Assembly: GCA_905233785.1 (NCBI GenBank)
Contig: CAJOCV010000012.1
Span: 3,952 to 23,895 of the forward strand
DNA from: an uncultured Oscillospiraceae bacterium
GTDB taxonomy: Bacteria; Bacillota; Clostridia; Oscillospirales; Oscillospiraceae
DNA length: 19,944 bases
Direction of reading: 5' to 3'
Shown piece by piece: positions 7,188-14,656 of this stretch (within the stretch, counting starts at the first letter, position 1; each line of letters opens with the position of its first letter). The notes under the pieces were generated by a model that saw only the letters and a list, made by a program, of their open reading frames with translations, was not told the origin of the DNA and searched no databases. Made by a program: the position numbers and the translations under genes.

Positions 7188-9028
7188 TCCTCTATCACGC
7201 GCCAGCATTGGGGATCTCGCCCGTAATAATCGCCGCTGACAGCGGCTGAGATGGCGGGACAGCCCCGGCACCAGGGCTCCAGCTTGCACCGGGCACAGTC
7301 TGCAAAGCGATCGTACTGCCGGTAGCGCCCTTTGGCCTGCGTCCACATTTCCATCAGATCGTCTGTAAAGATATTCCCCAGCGCGGAGCTCTCCATGCGT
7401 CGGCAGGCCATGACAGTGCCGTCGGCGGAAATAGCTATTGTGCCGTTGGCGCAGTGGCAGCCGGCCGGCATGTGATCCCCGGGCTTGTGACAGTAGGCGG
7501 TCGGATGAAATTTTCCTTCTTCGTACAGATACAGGGCCAGGAGATGATCCTTCAGAGTAAAATACGTAAAGCTGCCCCTGCGCCTGGCCTCCTGCCGCTT
7601 TTTGAAATAGGTATCCAGCAGCGCGCGGTATTCCATCGGGTCAATGGCGTTGGTTTTTTCACCGGAGGTCGGGACATAGCGGGAAAAACCGAATTGACCC
7701 ACGCGGGCCTTCTCTACGATGTCCATGACATCCGGAAGCTGCCGGTAATTGAGCTCCGAGACAGTCATGCTCACCACCGACTCGATTCCCGCCGCGTGCA
7801 GCATGGGAATCACATCCAGCGTTTTTCGGAAACTGCCCGGCTTGCGAAACCAGTCGTGGGTCTCTTCCGTTCCGTCGATGGACAGCTGAAATGCCTGACA
7901 GCCGGTATCCTTCAGCCGACGGCATACCTCCGGCGTCAGATGAAACGGATTGCCCATCAGCAGATACGGCAGCTGCTTTTCCTTCATGTATTCGGCCAGC
8001 ATCCAGAAATCGGGATTCATCAGCGGATCGCCGCCCGTGATATGCCAGTTCGGGCGCATATCCATTTTGGAGAGAAAAGCATCGACCTTTCCCATCACCT
8101 CCCGCATCTGGTCATAATCCATATTTACAGGGGGCTTGTGATTGTCTTCCGCGAAGATATAACAGTGTCGGCAGCGCTGATCGCAGTTGTCCGTAATATG
8201 CCATTGGACGCCGAAAAGACCCTCTTCATTTTCCCGCAGGGGATTCGGCGCAGTCTGCTGCTCCGAACGGGAGGGCTTATTTTTGTTCATGCAGAACTCC
8301 TCCAAAGCCTCAGATAACAGGACATATCGATCCAGGCCCTTTTCGTGAACGGCCTTGACCTCGCCCTTCTCCCCCTTTCCCTTCCGGATCAAACGGCGGG
8401 TAAGGATGACGCGGGCCAGAAAGGCCTGCTGCTGAGAATCGGTGACGGCAGTACGCGGATCGAGATAGGCCCGCATCAGGCGGTCCGCGCTTTCCTTCAT
8501 GACCTCTTCCATTTTGGCCTTATCCTCCAGATTCGGGTGCCCGACCGCGTAAAACGCGCCGGCGTTGACCAAGGCCCCGCAGAAGAAGCGCAGCAGGTAC
8601 TCAAGATCCTCCGACGCCTCTGTGCCGTGGTTGGAATACGTCGTCATGAATTGCAGCATGGGCTTTCCGATCAGCTCAAGGGTATGGCTCATATACGACA
8701 GCCTGTCGAGCACACATTTTGTAAAGCCCGACATGCGGCCATAATACACAGGGCTTGCAAAGAACAGCACATCGCACTCCAGTATTTTTTTCCGGAGCAT
8801 GCCCATGTCGTCGAACTCGTCCCGGGGGCAGAAGCCCTTTTCAAAGCAGGTCTGACAGCTCCGACAGTAGTCCACGCGCAAGTCCGCGCCGGTCAGCCGC
8901 TCATACTCGACCTGCTCGCCGTCCTGTGCCGCTCTCCTTCGGAAGGCCTCCGCCAGCTGGTCAGACAGCTTTGCCGTAACGGACTGCTCTCCGGCGGCGG
9001 AGCCTATCAGCGCGAAAACTTTAATCAT
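7184..9028 (-). CDS. Iron-sulfur flavoprotein / radical SAM-SPASM fusion peptide maturase
   Basis: A two-part enzyme; residues are numbered from an overlapping GTG at 9040. Residues 5-195 form an NADPH-FMN-reductase/flavodoxin fold (IKVFALIGSAAGEQS, FFASPVYYGRMSG) with a compact cysteine motif C59-X2-C62-X2-C65-X5-C71, the arrangement of Isf-type iron-sulfur flavoproteins that bind a 4Fe-4S cluster. A linker (about 196-270) leads to a radical SAM domain with C286-X3-C290-X2-C293 and the ITGGDP strand (334-339). A SPASM domain follows with Cys at 517, 528, 530, 546, 582, 585, 591, 594 and 612. SPASM radical SAM enzymes commonly install thioethers, C-C links or epimerisations in RiPPs. The fused flavin/Fe-S module could supply electrons or reduce dehydroamino acids; both are inferences. 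The GTG gives a 4-bp GTGA overlap with the upstream lanM stop; I prefer the ATG at 9028 because the flavin-binding strand starts right after it. Confidence 0.88.
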   Translation of the reverse strand: MIKVFALIGSAAGEQSVTAKLSDQLAEAFRRRAAQDGEQVEYERLTGADLRVDYCRSCQTCFEKGFCPRDEFDDMGMLRKKILECDVLFFASPVYYGRMSGFTKCVLDRLSYMSHTLELIGKPMLQFMTTYSNHGTEASEDLEYLLRFFCGALVNAGAFYAVGHPNLEDKAKMEEVMKESADRLMRAYLDPRTAVTDSQQQAFLARVILTRRLIRKGKGEKGEVKAVHEKGLDRYVLLSEALEEFCMNKNKPSRSEQQTAPNPLRENEEGLFGVQWHITDNCDQRCRHCYIFAEDNHKPPVNMDYDQMREVMGKVDAFLSKMDMRPNWHITGGDPLMNPDFWMLAEYMKEKQLPYLLMGNPFHLTPEVCRRLKDTGCQAFQLSIDGTEETHDWFRKPGSFRKTLDVIPMLHAAGIESVVSMTVSELNYRQLPDVMDIVEKARVGQFGFSRYVPTSGEKTNAIDPMEYRALLDTYFKKRQEARRRGSFTYFTLKDHLLALYLYEEGKFHPTAYCHKPGDHMPAGCHCANGTIAISADGTVMACRRMESSALGNIFTDDLMEMWTQAKGRYRQYDRFADCARCKLEPWCRGCPAISAAVSGDYYGRDPQCWRVIEE

Positions 9029-9036
9029 GTCCGTTC

Positions 9037-11730
9037 TCACTCCCGATTGAATGCATGCAGATACTCCACCGCCGCCAGGCCGACACCCAGACTGCCAAAC
9101 CAGACAGAGGGATCAAAAAAGCTGCGGATCCCCGGCGCGGTCACAAGGAAGCTGCCCTCGCTCTCGGCGCGCAGACGCATGGCCTCCAGCACCCGGCCGG
9201 CGCGTTCCGTCTCGCCCACGCGCAGAAGGCACAGGACCGTCAGCGCGTTTCCCTGCTCCAAGGTATCAAAGCGGTACAGCTCCTGTTCGCTGCGAAGGCT
9301 CAATAGCGCCGTCTCACGCAGCTGCTCCGCCGCGGCGGGAGCAGGCAGACGTTTCGCGGCATAATCGGCCGCAAGGGCGATTCCCGCGGCCTGCGTACCG
9401 CGGTCTGCCATCCAGCAGAGCTTTACCGCGCTGTCCGGCCAGCCCTGTAACGCACTGTCATAGTCGCCGCGTATCCGTTCCATGATTTCACACGCCTTTT
9501 CTGCGCAGCGCGCATCGCCCAGCCTTCCGTAGGCGGCCGCCAGCGCGGCGGCGATTCCCGCGGCGCCCGTGTCCGCGTCCGGAAGGGATGGGACATCCGC
9601 CGCCAGAAGCGCATCGGCGCACAGGCGCATACAGGCATCCCGCGCTTGCACCGCGTCCGTCAAAGAGTCCAGAGCCAGCGTGAGACCGACTACGCCCCTG
9701 GCTGCCGTCGCGTCCGGATGCCACATATCCCTGTATTGGATCAGCAGATGAACAAGCTCCGCTGCGGTTTCGTCCGCCTGCTCAACCCCGGCTTGACTCA
9801 TCACGCCGAGCCCCCACAGCACGCCGCCGAATCCGGCATACAGGCCCGTGGGAAAGCACGGTCCGGCGGATACTGTTTCCCGCGAACGCCTGGCACCATC
9901 CGTAATCGTTCGCCTCAGGAAGTGCACGCACTCCCGCGCCGTTTCCATTGCCTCGGCCCGAAGCTCGGCGGGAAGGTCGATGGAAAGGAGTTTCGCGCAA
10001 AAGGCGCCGGCTTCTGCGTACACGCCCATATCACCGAGGGGCTGATAACCGCGGAGCCTCACCATGGTGCTCATCCAGATCCTGCCGCCCTCGGGAACGG
10101 GGATCGCGTCCTTCTGAAACGAGCGGAAAAGGGAAAGGGCCATGTCCGTGACGTTCTGAGGCTTTGCCGCCGCCGCCGCGATGGGCCGGGGCGGCGTCAC
10201 GGTCTGCGTATCCAGCGCCGCGTGGGCAAAGGCAACGCGGATGAGAGCTTCCTCAAAGCGCAGATCCTCCGCCGAGAGCCGGTCAAGGCTCTGCTTGGTC
10301 ATCTCCAGCGGGCTGCCGGAAAAATACCCTGCCCGGACGGTCTCCCCCGGGTTGTCGCCGCACAGGTCCGTTCCGTCGGCCGCGGTGCAGAAATAGGGGA
10401 TATCACCCATCAGCAGGCAGGCGGCCTCATGGTCCACCTGTTCCCGGAAAACCTCCGCGCCTGTCTGTTCAAACGGCAGGGCCAGACGATGGAGGGCCGC
10501 TTCCTGCACCTGCCTGCTTTGCAGCGCGTCCTGACGGTACAGGCGCTGCTGGATCAGACAGTAAAACGCCGTGTTTCGCATCATGCAGCGCACGGTCGAC
10601 CCGCCGTATGTCCGAAGCAGCGCCATGATTTCCTCCCGGTGGGCCAGCAGCCGGCCGTACCCGTCCCGGAACCCGGCGATGAATTCCTCCTCGTGCCCCT
10701 CCGCGGTATAGGTCTTCCCCTCAAACACCGGCAGACAGGCGCTGCCCTTGCGCTCGCTGTAAAGCGGAGAGTGCATCACCCGGCCGTACATCCGCACAGG
10801 CAGTATGCCGGTCCGCATGACCGACGGGCCAAAGTTGTGCGTGCTGGGCTCCAGCTGCTTGGTCCTTGCCTGCTCCATGTAAGAAGGGGAGATCAGCGTT
10901 TCTATGTCGATCAGGGAGGGCCGGTCCCCGCAGGCCATGATATTCTCCAGATGGATATCCACGCTGCCGAGTCCGAACAGCAGCGCCGTCAGAACGCCGA
11001 AATGGGTATAAAAGGCCGAAAGGCCGCTTGCCTGCTCCACGGGAGCCGGCTCCAGGCAGGAGACAAAGGCGACCTTGTTTTTCTGTACCACCTCGGCCGC
11101 GGCGGTGCTGTCCGCAAACCAGCGCTTCACGATTTCGCAGTACGCCGCGTCCAGTCCGCACTCATGGGGCTTGTAATAGAACACGCCCGCATCGGTCCAT
11201 ACGCCCGTTACGGCCCGGCCGTGGCGGTGCTGATCGCCGCCGAAAGCGGAAAAACGCTCGATCTTTGTAAACGCTCCGCCCCGGAGAAGCCGCCTGCCGA
11301 TCTCCTCCCGGCAGTCCGCCAGGGTGTCGAAGAATTCGATCCAGCTGTCCCGGAAATTGCGCACGATATGCGCCTCATAGTCCGCCGCCAGCGGGAACTG
11401 CCCGTGCAGGAATGTGTCCATATGCCCCTGCGCGTCCAGAACGATCTGTCCGGCGATCTGCGCATCGAGCGCGGGATCGTCCCTGACCAGTACGGCATTG
11501 ATCGGATCGCGCGCGACCTTCCTCCTGCGCAGCTCCTCGGCCAGGGCCGGCAAATAGAGGCTTTCCAGGCGCTTCCGGCAGTTGCGCCGCAGACCGTCCC
11601 GAGCCTCCGGCGTCAAAAGGGAAAAGCCGTCGGGACAGGTCTGTGTCAGCTCTTCCAGCACGCGATCTGCGGTTTCGTCAAGAAAGCGGAAGCAGCCGCT
11701 CTCTTCCAATATCTTGCTTGCATTTTTCAT
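9037..11730 (-). CDS. lanM: Full-length LanM-type lanthipeptide synthetase with apparently zinc-less cyclase domain
   Basis: 897 aa, near the usual LanM size. The dehydratase domain has all expected residues: GGDQHRHGR (D166, H168), YYKPHE (K187), SVDIHLENI (D258, H260, N263), IDIETL (D275, E277) and the elimination pair R381/T387 in RCMMRNT. The C-terminal (alpha,alpha)6 cyclase barrel is recognisable from repeated GxxG helices (LYAGFGGVLWGLG 630-642, TGAAGIAAALA 721-731, TQAAGIALA 779-787, WFGSLGVGLAA 877-887). Where LanC enzymes have WCxG and CHG, this one has RGTQAAG and LEQG, so no Cys/Cys-His zinc triad is evident. Expected role: activate and dehydrate Ser/Thr in the Nif11-leader precursor; ring formation may be spontaneous, done elsewhere, or absent. 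First of three translationally coupled maturation genes. GGAG lies 12 nt before the ATG. Confidence 0.9.
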   Translation of the reverse strand: MKNASKILEESGCFRFLDETADRVLEELTQTCPDGFSLLTPEARDGLRRNCRKRLESLYLPALAEELRRRKVARDPINAVLVRDDPALDAQIAGQIVLDAQGHMDTFLHGQFPLAADYEAHIVRNFRDSWIEFFDTLADCREEIGRRLLRGGAFTKIERFSAFGGDQHRHGRAVTGVWTDAGVFYYKPHECGLDAAYCEIVKRWFADSTAAAEVVQKNKVAFVSCLEPAPVEQASGLSAFYTHFGVLTALLFGLGSVDIHLENIMACGDRPSLIDIETLISPSYMEQARTKQLEPSTHNFGPSVMRTGILPVRMYGRVMHSPLYSERKGSACLPVFEGKTYTAEGHEEEFIAGFRDGYGRLLAHREEIMALLRTYGGSTVRCMMRNTAFYCLIQQRLYRQDALQSRQVQEAALHRLALPFEQTGAEVFREQVDHEAACLLMGDIPYFCTAADGTDLCGDNPGETVRAGYFSGSPLEMTKQSLDRLSAEDLRFEEALIRVAFAHAALDTQTVTPPRPIAAAAAKPQNVTDMALSLFRSFQKDAIPVPEGGRIWMSTMVRLRGYQPLGDMGVYAEAGAFCAKLLSIDLPAELRAEAMETARECVHFLRRTITDGARRSRETVSAGPCFPTGLYAGFGGVLWGLGVMSQAGVEQADETAAELVHLLIQYRDMWHPDATAARGVVGLTLALDSLTDAVQARDACMRLCADALLAADVPSLPDADTGAAGIAAALAAAYGRLGDARCAEKACEIMERIRGDYDSALQGWPDSAVKLCWMADRGTQAAGIALAADYAAKRLPAPAAAEQLRETALLSLRSEQELYRFDTLEQGNALTVLCLLRVGETERAGRVLEAMRLRAESEGSFLVTAPGIRSFFDPSVWFGSLGVGLAAVEYLHAFNRE

Positions 11731-11902
11731 GGTCGGATCATTCTCCGTAGTTCTGTCATCGTGTCAATCTTCAAGGGTTTTCAAGCGCTTGCTTAAAGAA
11801 TCAGATTGGCGCCGACCTCGTGCGTATCAGGACGCGCACACTGGACGGCGCCGATCATTCCCGTTTTTTCAAGTGAGCCGCAGAACGCTGCCGCCCGGGG
11901 CG

Positions 11903-11974
11903 TCAGGCTTGAGGCGTGAGAATGGTTGCAGAGTCCGTCCGCATTCTCTCAATGTACTCTTTGGCTGTTTTCAT
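11903..11974 (-). pseudogene. Truncated second precursor-peptide gene (leader start only)
   Basis: With a strong ribosome site (AAAGGAG, 7-8 nt from the ATG), this 23-codon frame begins MKTAKEYIERMRTD, 13 of 14 residues identical to the intact precursor, and 39 of 42 bases match. It then switches abruptly to unrelated sequence (SATILTPQA) and stops. The rest of the leader, the GG site and the core are missing. It lies between the precursor and the maturation genes, where lanthipeptide clusters often carry tandem precursors. It is a decayed duplicate or a recombination scar. An open but unsupported reading frame continues to 11793 in another phase. Confidence 0.75.
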
Positions 11975-12021
11975 CGTTATGCTCCTTTGTTTTTTTCCTG
12001 CGCGCCGGTCCGCTGAGGCGG

Positions 12022-12043
12022 AAAAAGCCCGGCGCAAACGCCG
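12022..12043 (-). terminator. Terminator/attenuator after the precursor gene
   Basis: On the minus strand CGGCG-TTTG-CGCCG (12043-12030) is followed by GGC and TTTTT. It starts 15 bp after the precursor stop and precedes the broken second leader and the lanM gene. Partial read-through here would keep precursor mRNA in excess over enzyme mRNA, as in many RiPP operons. No separate strong promoter for lanM is evident in 11731-11902; that gap contains only a 10-bp palindrome, CAAGCGCTTG (11782-11791). Confidence 0.6.
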
Positions 12044-12058
12044 TTTTTGATCCGGTCA

Positions 12059-12358
12059 TTAAGCCTGTAAAGATGCAACGATCGAAACGGCTGGGATCAA
12101 AAGCAGGCTCCATGACGTGCAGGAGGAGCCGCCGGCGAGCTTGCCCAGCTCCTCGTCGGAGATATCCTCGCTCTGATTGCCAAGCTCGCGGATCTGGTCG
12201 GGGCTGATGTCATAGCCCAGCTCCTTTGCGGCGGCGCTGGCGGCGGCGAACAGGTCCTCTGCGCCGGCCTGCTTTGCCGCGAGGATTTTTTGCTGCATCT
12301 GTGCGCCGAATTCCTTGTCCGTCTGCATTCTCTCAATGTACTCTTTTGCGGTTTTCAT
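12059..12358 (-). CDS. RiPP precursor peptide with Nif11-like leader and single-Cys core
   Basis: 99 aa. Residues 1-77 form a Nif11/NHLP-type leader: an amphipathic N-terminal helix (AKEYIERMQTDKEF), the characteristic AKELGYDISPDQI turn (44-56), an acidic ISDEELGKL stretch and a GG at 76-77, the cleavage site for C39 peptidase transporters. The predicted core is residues 78-99: SSCTSWSLLL, then IPAVSIVASLQA. It has one Cys (C80), six Ser (78, 79, 82, 84, 92, 96) and one Thr (81), and a hydrophobic C-terminal half. Only one lanthionine-type thioether can form; other Ser/Thr could become dehydroamino acids or be reduced to D-residues. AAAGGAGG precedes the ATG. It is a separate unit between two terminators, adjacent to its NHLM exporters and LanM enzymes. 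The leader family assignment is confident; the structure of the product is unknown. Confidence 0.9.
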   Translation of the reverse strand: MKTAKEYIERMQTDKEFGAQMQQKILAAKQAGAEDLFAAASAAAKELGYDISPDQIRELGNQSEDISDEELGKLAGGSSCTSWSLLLIPAVSIVASLQA

Positions 12359-12388
12359 TTTGGGTTCCTCCTTTAATTTGTTCTACCT

Positions 12389-12408
12389 ATTTATACGGAC
12401 GAGAGTCC
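12389..12408 (-). promoter_or_regulatory. Probable promoter/operator region of the precursor gene
   Basis: On the minus strand a TATAAAT box (12395-12389) lies about 30 bp before the precursor ATG, right after the export-operon terminator. No good -35 box is found 16-18 bp upstream; instead the imperfectly spaced TTGGAC is part of a small inverted repeat GGAC-TCTC-GTCC (12408-12397). An activator-dependent promoter is one explanation. No regulator gene for the cluster lies in the window. Confidence 0.35.
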
Positions 12409-12423
12409 AATGGTAGTTTTGTG

Positions 12424-12444
12424 AAAAAAACGAGAGCTATCTCG
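12424..12444 (-). terminator. Terminator of the export operon
   Basis: Immediately after the stop codon of the second ABC transporter, the minus strand reads CGAGA-TAGC-TCTCG followed by seven T's (12430-12424). A classic Rho-independent terminator that separates the export genes from the precursor gene. Confidence 0.8.
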
Positions 12445-14640
12445 TCAGGCCTCCGGTGCGCTGATCTGCTGCCGTGCCACGAGCTCCGCGAAAAAACCAT
12501 TTTGAGCAATCAGCTCGTCGTAGCTGCCGGACTCCACGATCCGGCCCCCATCCAGCGCAATGATGCGGTCGCAATCCCGGATGGTGGACAGGCGGTGGGC
12601 GATAACGATGCGGGTGCAGCCCATGGCGTTGAGCGAATCCGTCACGATCCTCTGCGTAATGTTATCCAGGGCGCTGGTGGCCTCGTCAAGCATCAGGATA
12701 CTGGGCTTTTTGGCAATAGCGCGCGCGATAATCAGGCGCTGCCGCTGTCCGCCTGAAATGCCGCCGGACCCTTCGGTGATGAAGGTATTCATACCCATGG
12801 GCAGACTGCGGATATAATCCGCGATGCCGGCCTTCTCCGCCGCCTCCCAGGCGTCGTCCAGGGTGAGCCAGGGCGCGGAGATCGTGATATTGGAAAAGAT
12901 ATCGCCGGGAAACAATTTGCCGTCCTGAAGAACAACGCCGATGTTTCGCCGCAGGGAGCGTTTGTCCAACTGTTCAAGATCAATGTCGTCATAGCCGACG
13001 CTGCCCTGCTGGGGGGTCAGAAAGCCCAGCAGCAGCTTCATCAGCGTGGACTTACCGCAGCCGGTTTTCCCCACGATGGCGATATACTCCCCGCGGCGGA
13101 TGGACAGACTGATTTCATCCAGAATCGCGGGACCGTCCTTCGTGTAACGGAAGGTGACCTCGTTGAGTTCAATGCGTCCGGTCAGCTTTGTAATGCTTTT
13201 CTTCCCGGCGCTGCGCTCCGGCACCTCGTCGAGAATGGGCTTGCCCATCTCCAGGATCGGCTGCAGATAGGAAAAGCTGGTGCCGTACCTGGCCAGGGTG
13301 GTGATACAGGATGTCAAAAGCCCGTAGGCGGAGGAAAATACGGCAAAATCCCCAACGGTCAGGCCGCTGTGATAGGCGACGATAAACGTCCAGAGCGTAC
13401 CCAGGAGATTGATAACCGTCAGCACCTGCATACGGGCGCTTGCCGGAAAGCGGAACTCAAAGCTGGCGCCCGCCTTTTCCCGGTACACCTCCAGCCATTT
13501 GGCAAAGGCCATATCCTCGCTGCCGGAAACCTTGATTTTCTGGATGCCGCTGATAAAGTCAAAGACCACGCCCTGATTCTTTGTAGAACCTGAAAGCAGC
13601 CTGCGGACCCGGTCACGCTCCTGTACAACAGTCAGCACAAATACCGCGATCGACACGACCAGCACGGAAAGCACCGGCAGAACAAGCGCCGGGGATGCCG
13701 AAAAGATCGGATAAATATTCACAAGCGACAGGGCCACGGTCAGAATACCGCCGATCAGAATATCGCACAGCAGGGATGGCAGCATATTCAAAGAGTTGGT
13801 CTGCTCGGCAAGTCCACCGGCGGTCTTGTCGTCGAAAAAGGTCGCCGGCAGATTCAAAATCCGGGAAAACACGGCGTTCTGTGCCACGGTGTCCAGCCGG
13901 TTTCTGATGCGCTCGGTCAGCGCGGATTTGACGGAGCTGAGCAGCCACCCGCCGATGGCGGTACAGACCAGCATGGCCGCCATGGCGATCAGCAGCGTAG
14001 TCTGCCGCGTGGGAATCACGCCGGAGAAGGCAATTTTAGTCGCCTGCGGCGTCAAAAGGCCGACCAGGGATACGCCCAAACCGGCTAGCACGACCAAAAG
14101 CAGGTCGGGCAGCTGCAGCTGACGCAGAAGAAACAGAATGTACTGTCGGCCCGATAGGGCCTTCTGCGGGAGCGGCTTGTAGATGCAATAGGCATCCTCC
14201 TCGAACAGATCGCTGTTTGCCGCGGTGACCCGGACGGGTTCGCCGCTTTTCGTGTCGAAGTAATAGTAACCGCCAAACCTGCCCGGCAGCAGTGCCGTCA
14301 CGCCGCCTTCCTCTTTTCTGGCCGCCAGCAGTGGGCCGTCGCTGTCCTTCCACCAGGTGCCGGACAGGACGACCCGGCGTCTCATGGCCCCGGAGGGCTG
14401 TAACACCGCGTCGAGCTGCTCAACCAGGTTCTCATACTCCGGCGGATTTTCGGGCAATTCCAGCTTGAAATATGTCAGAATAATCTCAATCTGCCGGATC
14501 GTCTCCTGCGAAGAATTGTCCGCCTCGTAGTACCGATCCGTCCAGCCCATGACCGTATCGCCCAGGACAAGAAGATTCCGCTCCATCACCTTTTGCACCG
14601 CCGCGGCGCGCGCCTGAAGCTGTTTTCCAAATAGACTCAT
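12445..14640 (-). CDS. NHLM-type bacteriocin ABC transporter, second permease/ATPase (no peptidase)
   Basis: 731 aa. The N-terminal about 165 residues form a cytoplasmic domain without a C39 peptidase but with strand-rich sequence (GRFGGYYYFDT, DAYCIYKPLPQKALSGRQY) resembling the second ABC protein of NHLM systems (TIGR03797-like). A six-helix exporter domain follows (about 170-450), then a nucleotide-binding domain with Walker A GKTGCGKST (524-532), signature ISGGQRQR (628-635), Walker B SILMLDEATSALD (647-659) and H-loop AHRLS (681-685). It starts 16 bp after the stop of the peptidase-containing ABC gene with GAGG 9 nt before its ATG, so the two are one operon and probably form a heterodimeric exporter for the processed peptide. 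In the known pairs this partner helps transport, while leader removal is by the other protein. Confidence 0.92.
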   Translation of the reverse strand: MSLFGKQLQARAAAVQKVMERNLLVLGDTVMGWTDRYYEADNSSQETIRQIEIILTYFKLELPENPPEYENLVEQLDAVLQPSGAMRRRVVLSGTWWKDSDGPLLAARKEEGGVTALLPGRFGGYYYFDTKSGEPVRVTAANSDLFEEDAYCIYKPLPQKALSGRQYILFLLRQLQLPDLLLVVLAGLGVSLVGLLTPQATKIAFSGVIPTRQTTLLIAMAAMLVCTAIGGWLLSSVKSALTERIRNRLDTVAQNAVFSRILNLPATFFDDKTAGGLAEQTNSLNMLPSLLCDILIGGILTVALSLVNIYPIFSASPALVLPVLSVLVVSIAVFVLTVVQERDRVRRLLSGSTKNQGVVFDFISGIQKIKVSGSEDMAFAKWLEVYREKAGASFEFRFPASARMQVLTVINLLGTLWTFIVAYHSGLTVGDFAVFSSAYGLLTSCITTLARYGTSFSYLQPILEMGKPILDEVPERSAGKKSITKLTGRIELNEVTFRYTKDGPAILDEISLSIRRGEYIAIVGKTGCGKSTLMKLLLGFLTPQQGSVGYDDIDLEQLDKRSLRRNIGVVLQDGKLFPGDIFSNITISAPWLTLDDAWEAAEKAGIADYIRSLPMGMNTFITEGSGGISGGQRQRLIIARAIAKKPSILMLDEATSALDNITQRIVTDSLNAMGCTRIVIAHRLSTIRDCDRIIALDGGRIVESGSYDELIAQNGFFAELVARQQISAPEA

Positions 14641-14656
14641 ACCTGCCGTCCTCTTC

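Noticed and set aside
7188..7346. Upstream extension of the second LanM by 53 codons
   Set aside because: It lies wholly inside the SPASM-coding end of the radical SAM gene and is Arg/Leu-rich shadow sequence; the ATG in the ATGA overlap is the natural start.
9646..11796. Long open frame on the plus strand opposite the larger lanM
   Set aside because: It is antisense to a gene with clear LanM motifs, is Arg/His/Pro-rich, and arises from the G+C-rich codon pattern of the real gene. The same applies to the plus-strand frames at 5793-6872, 7454-8317, 8345-9364 and 14711-15889.
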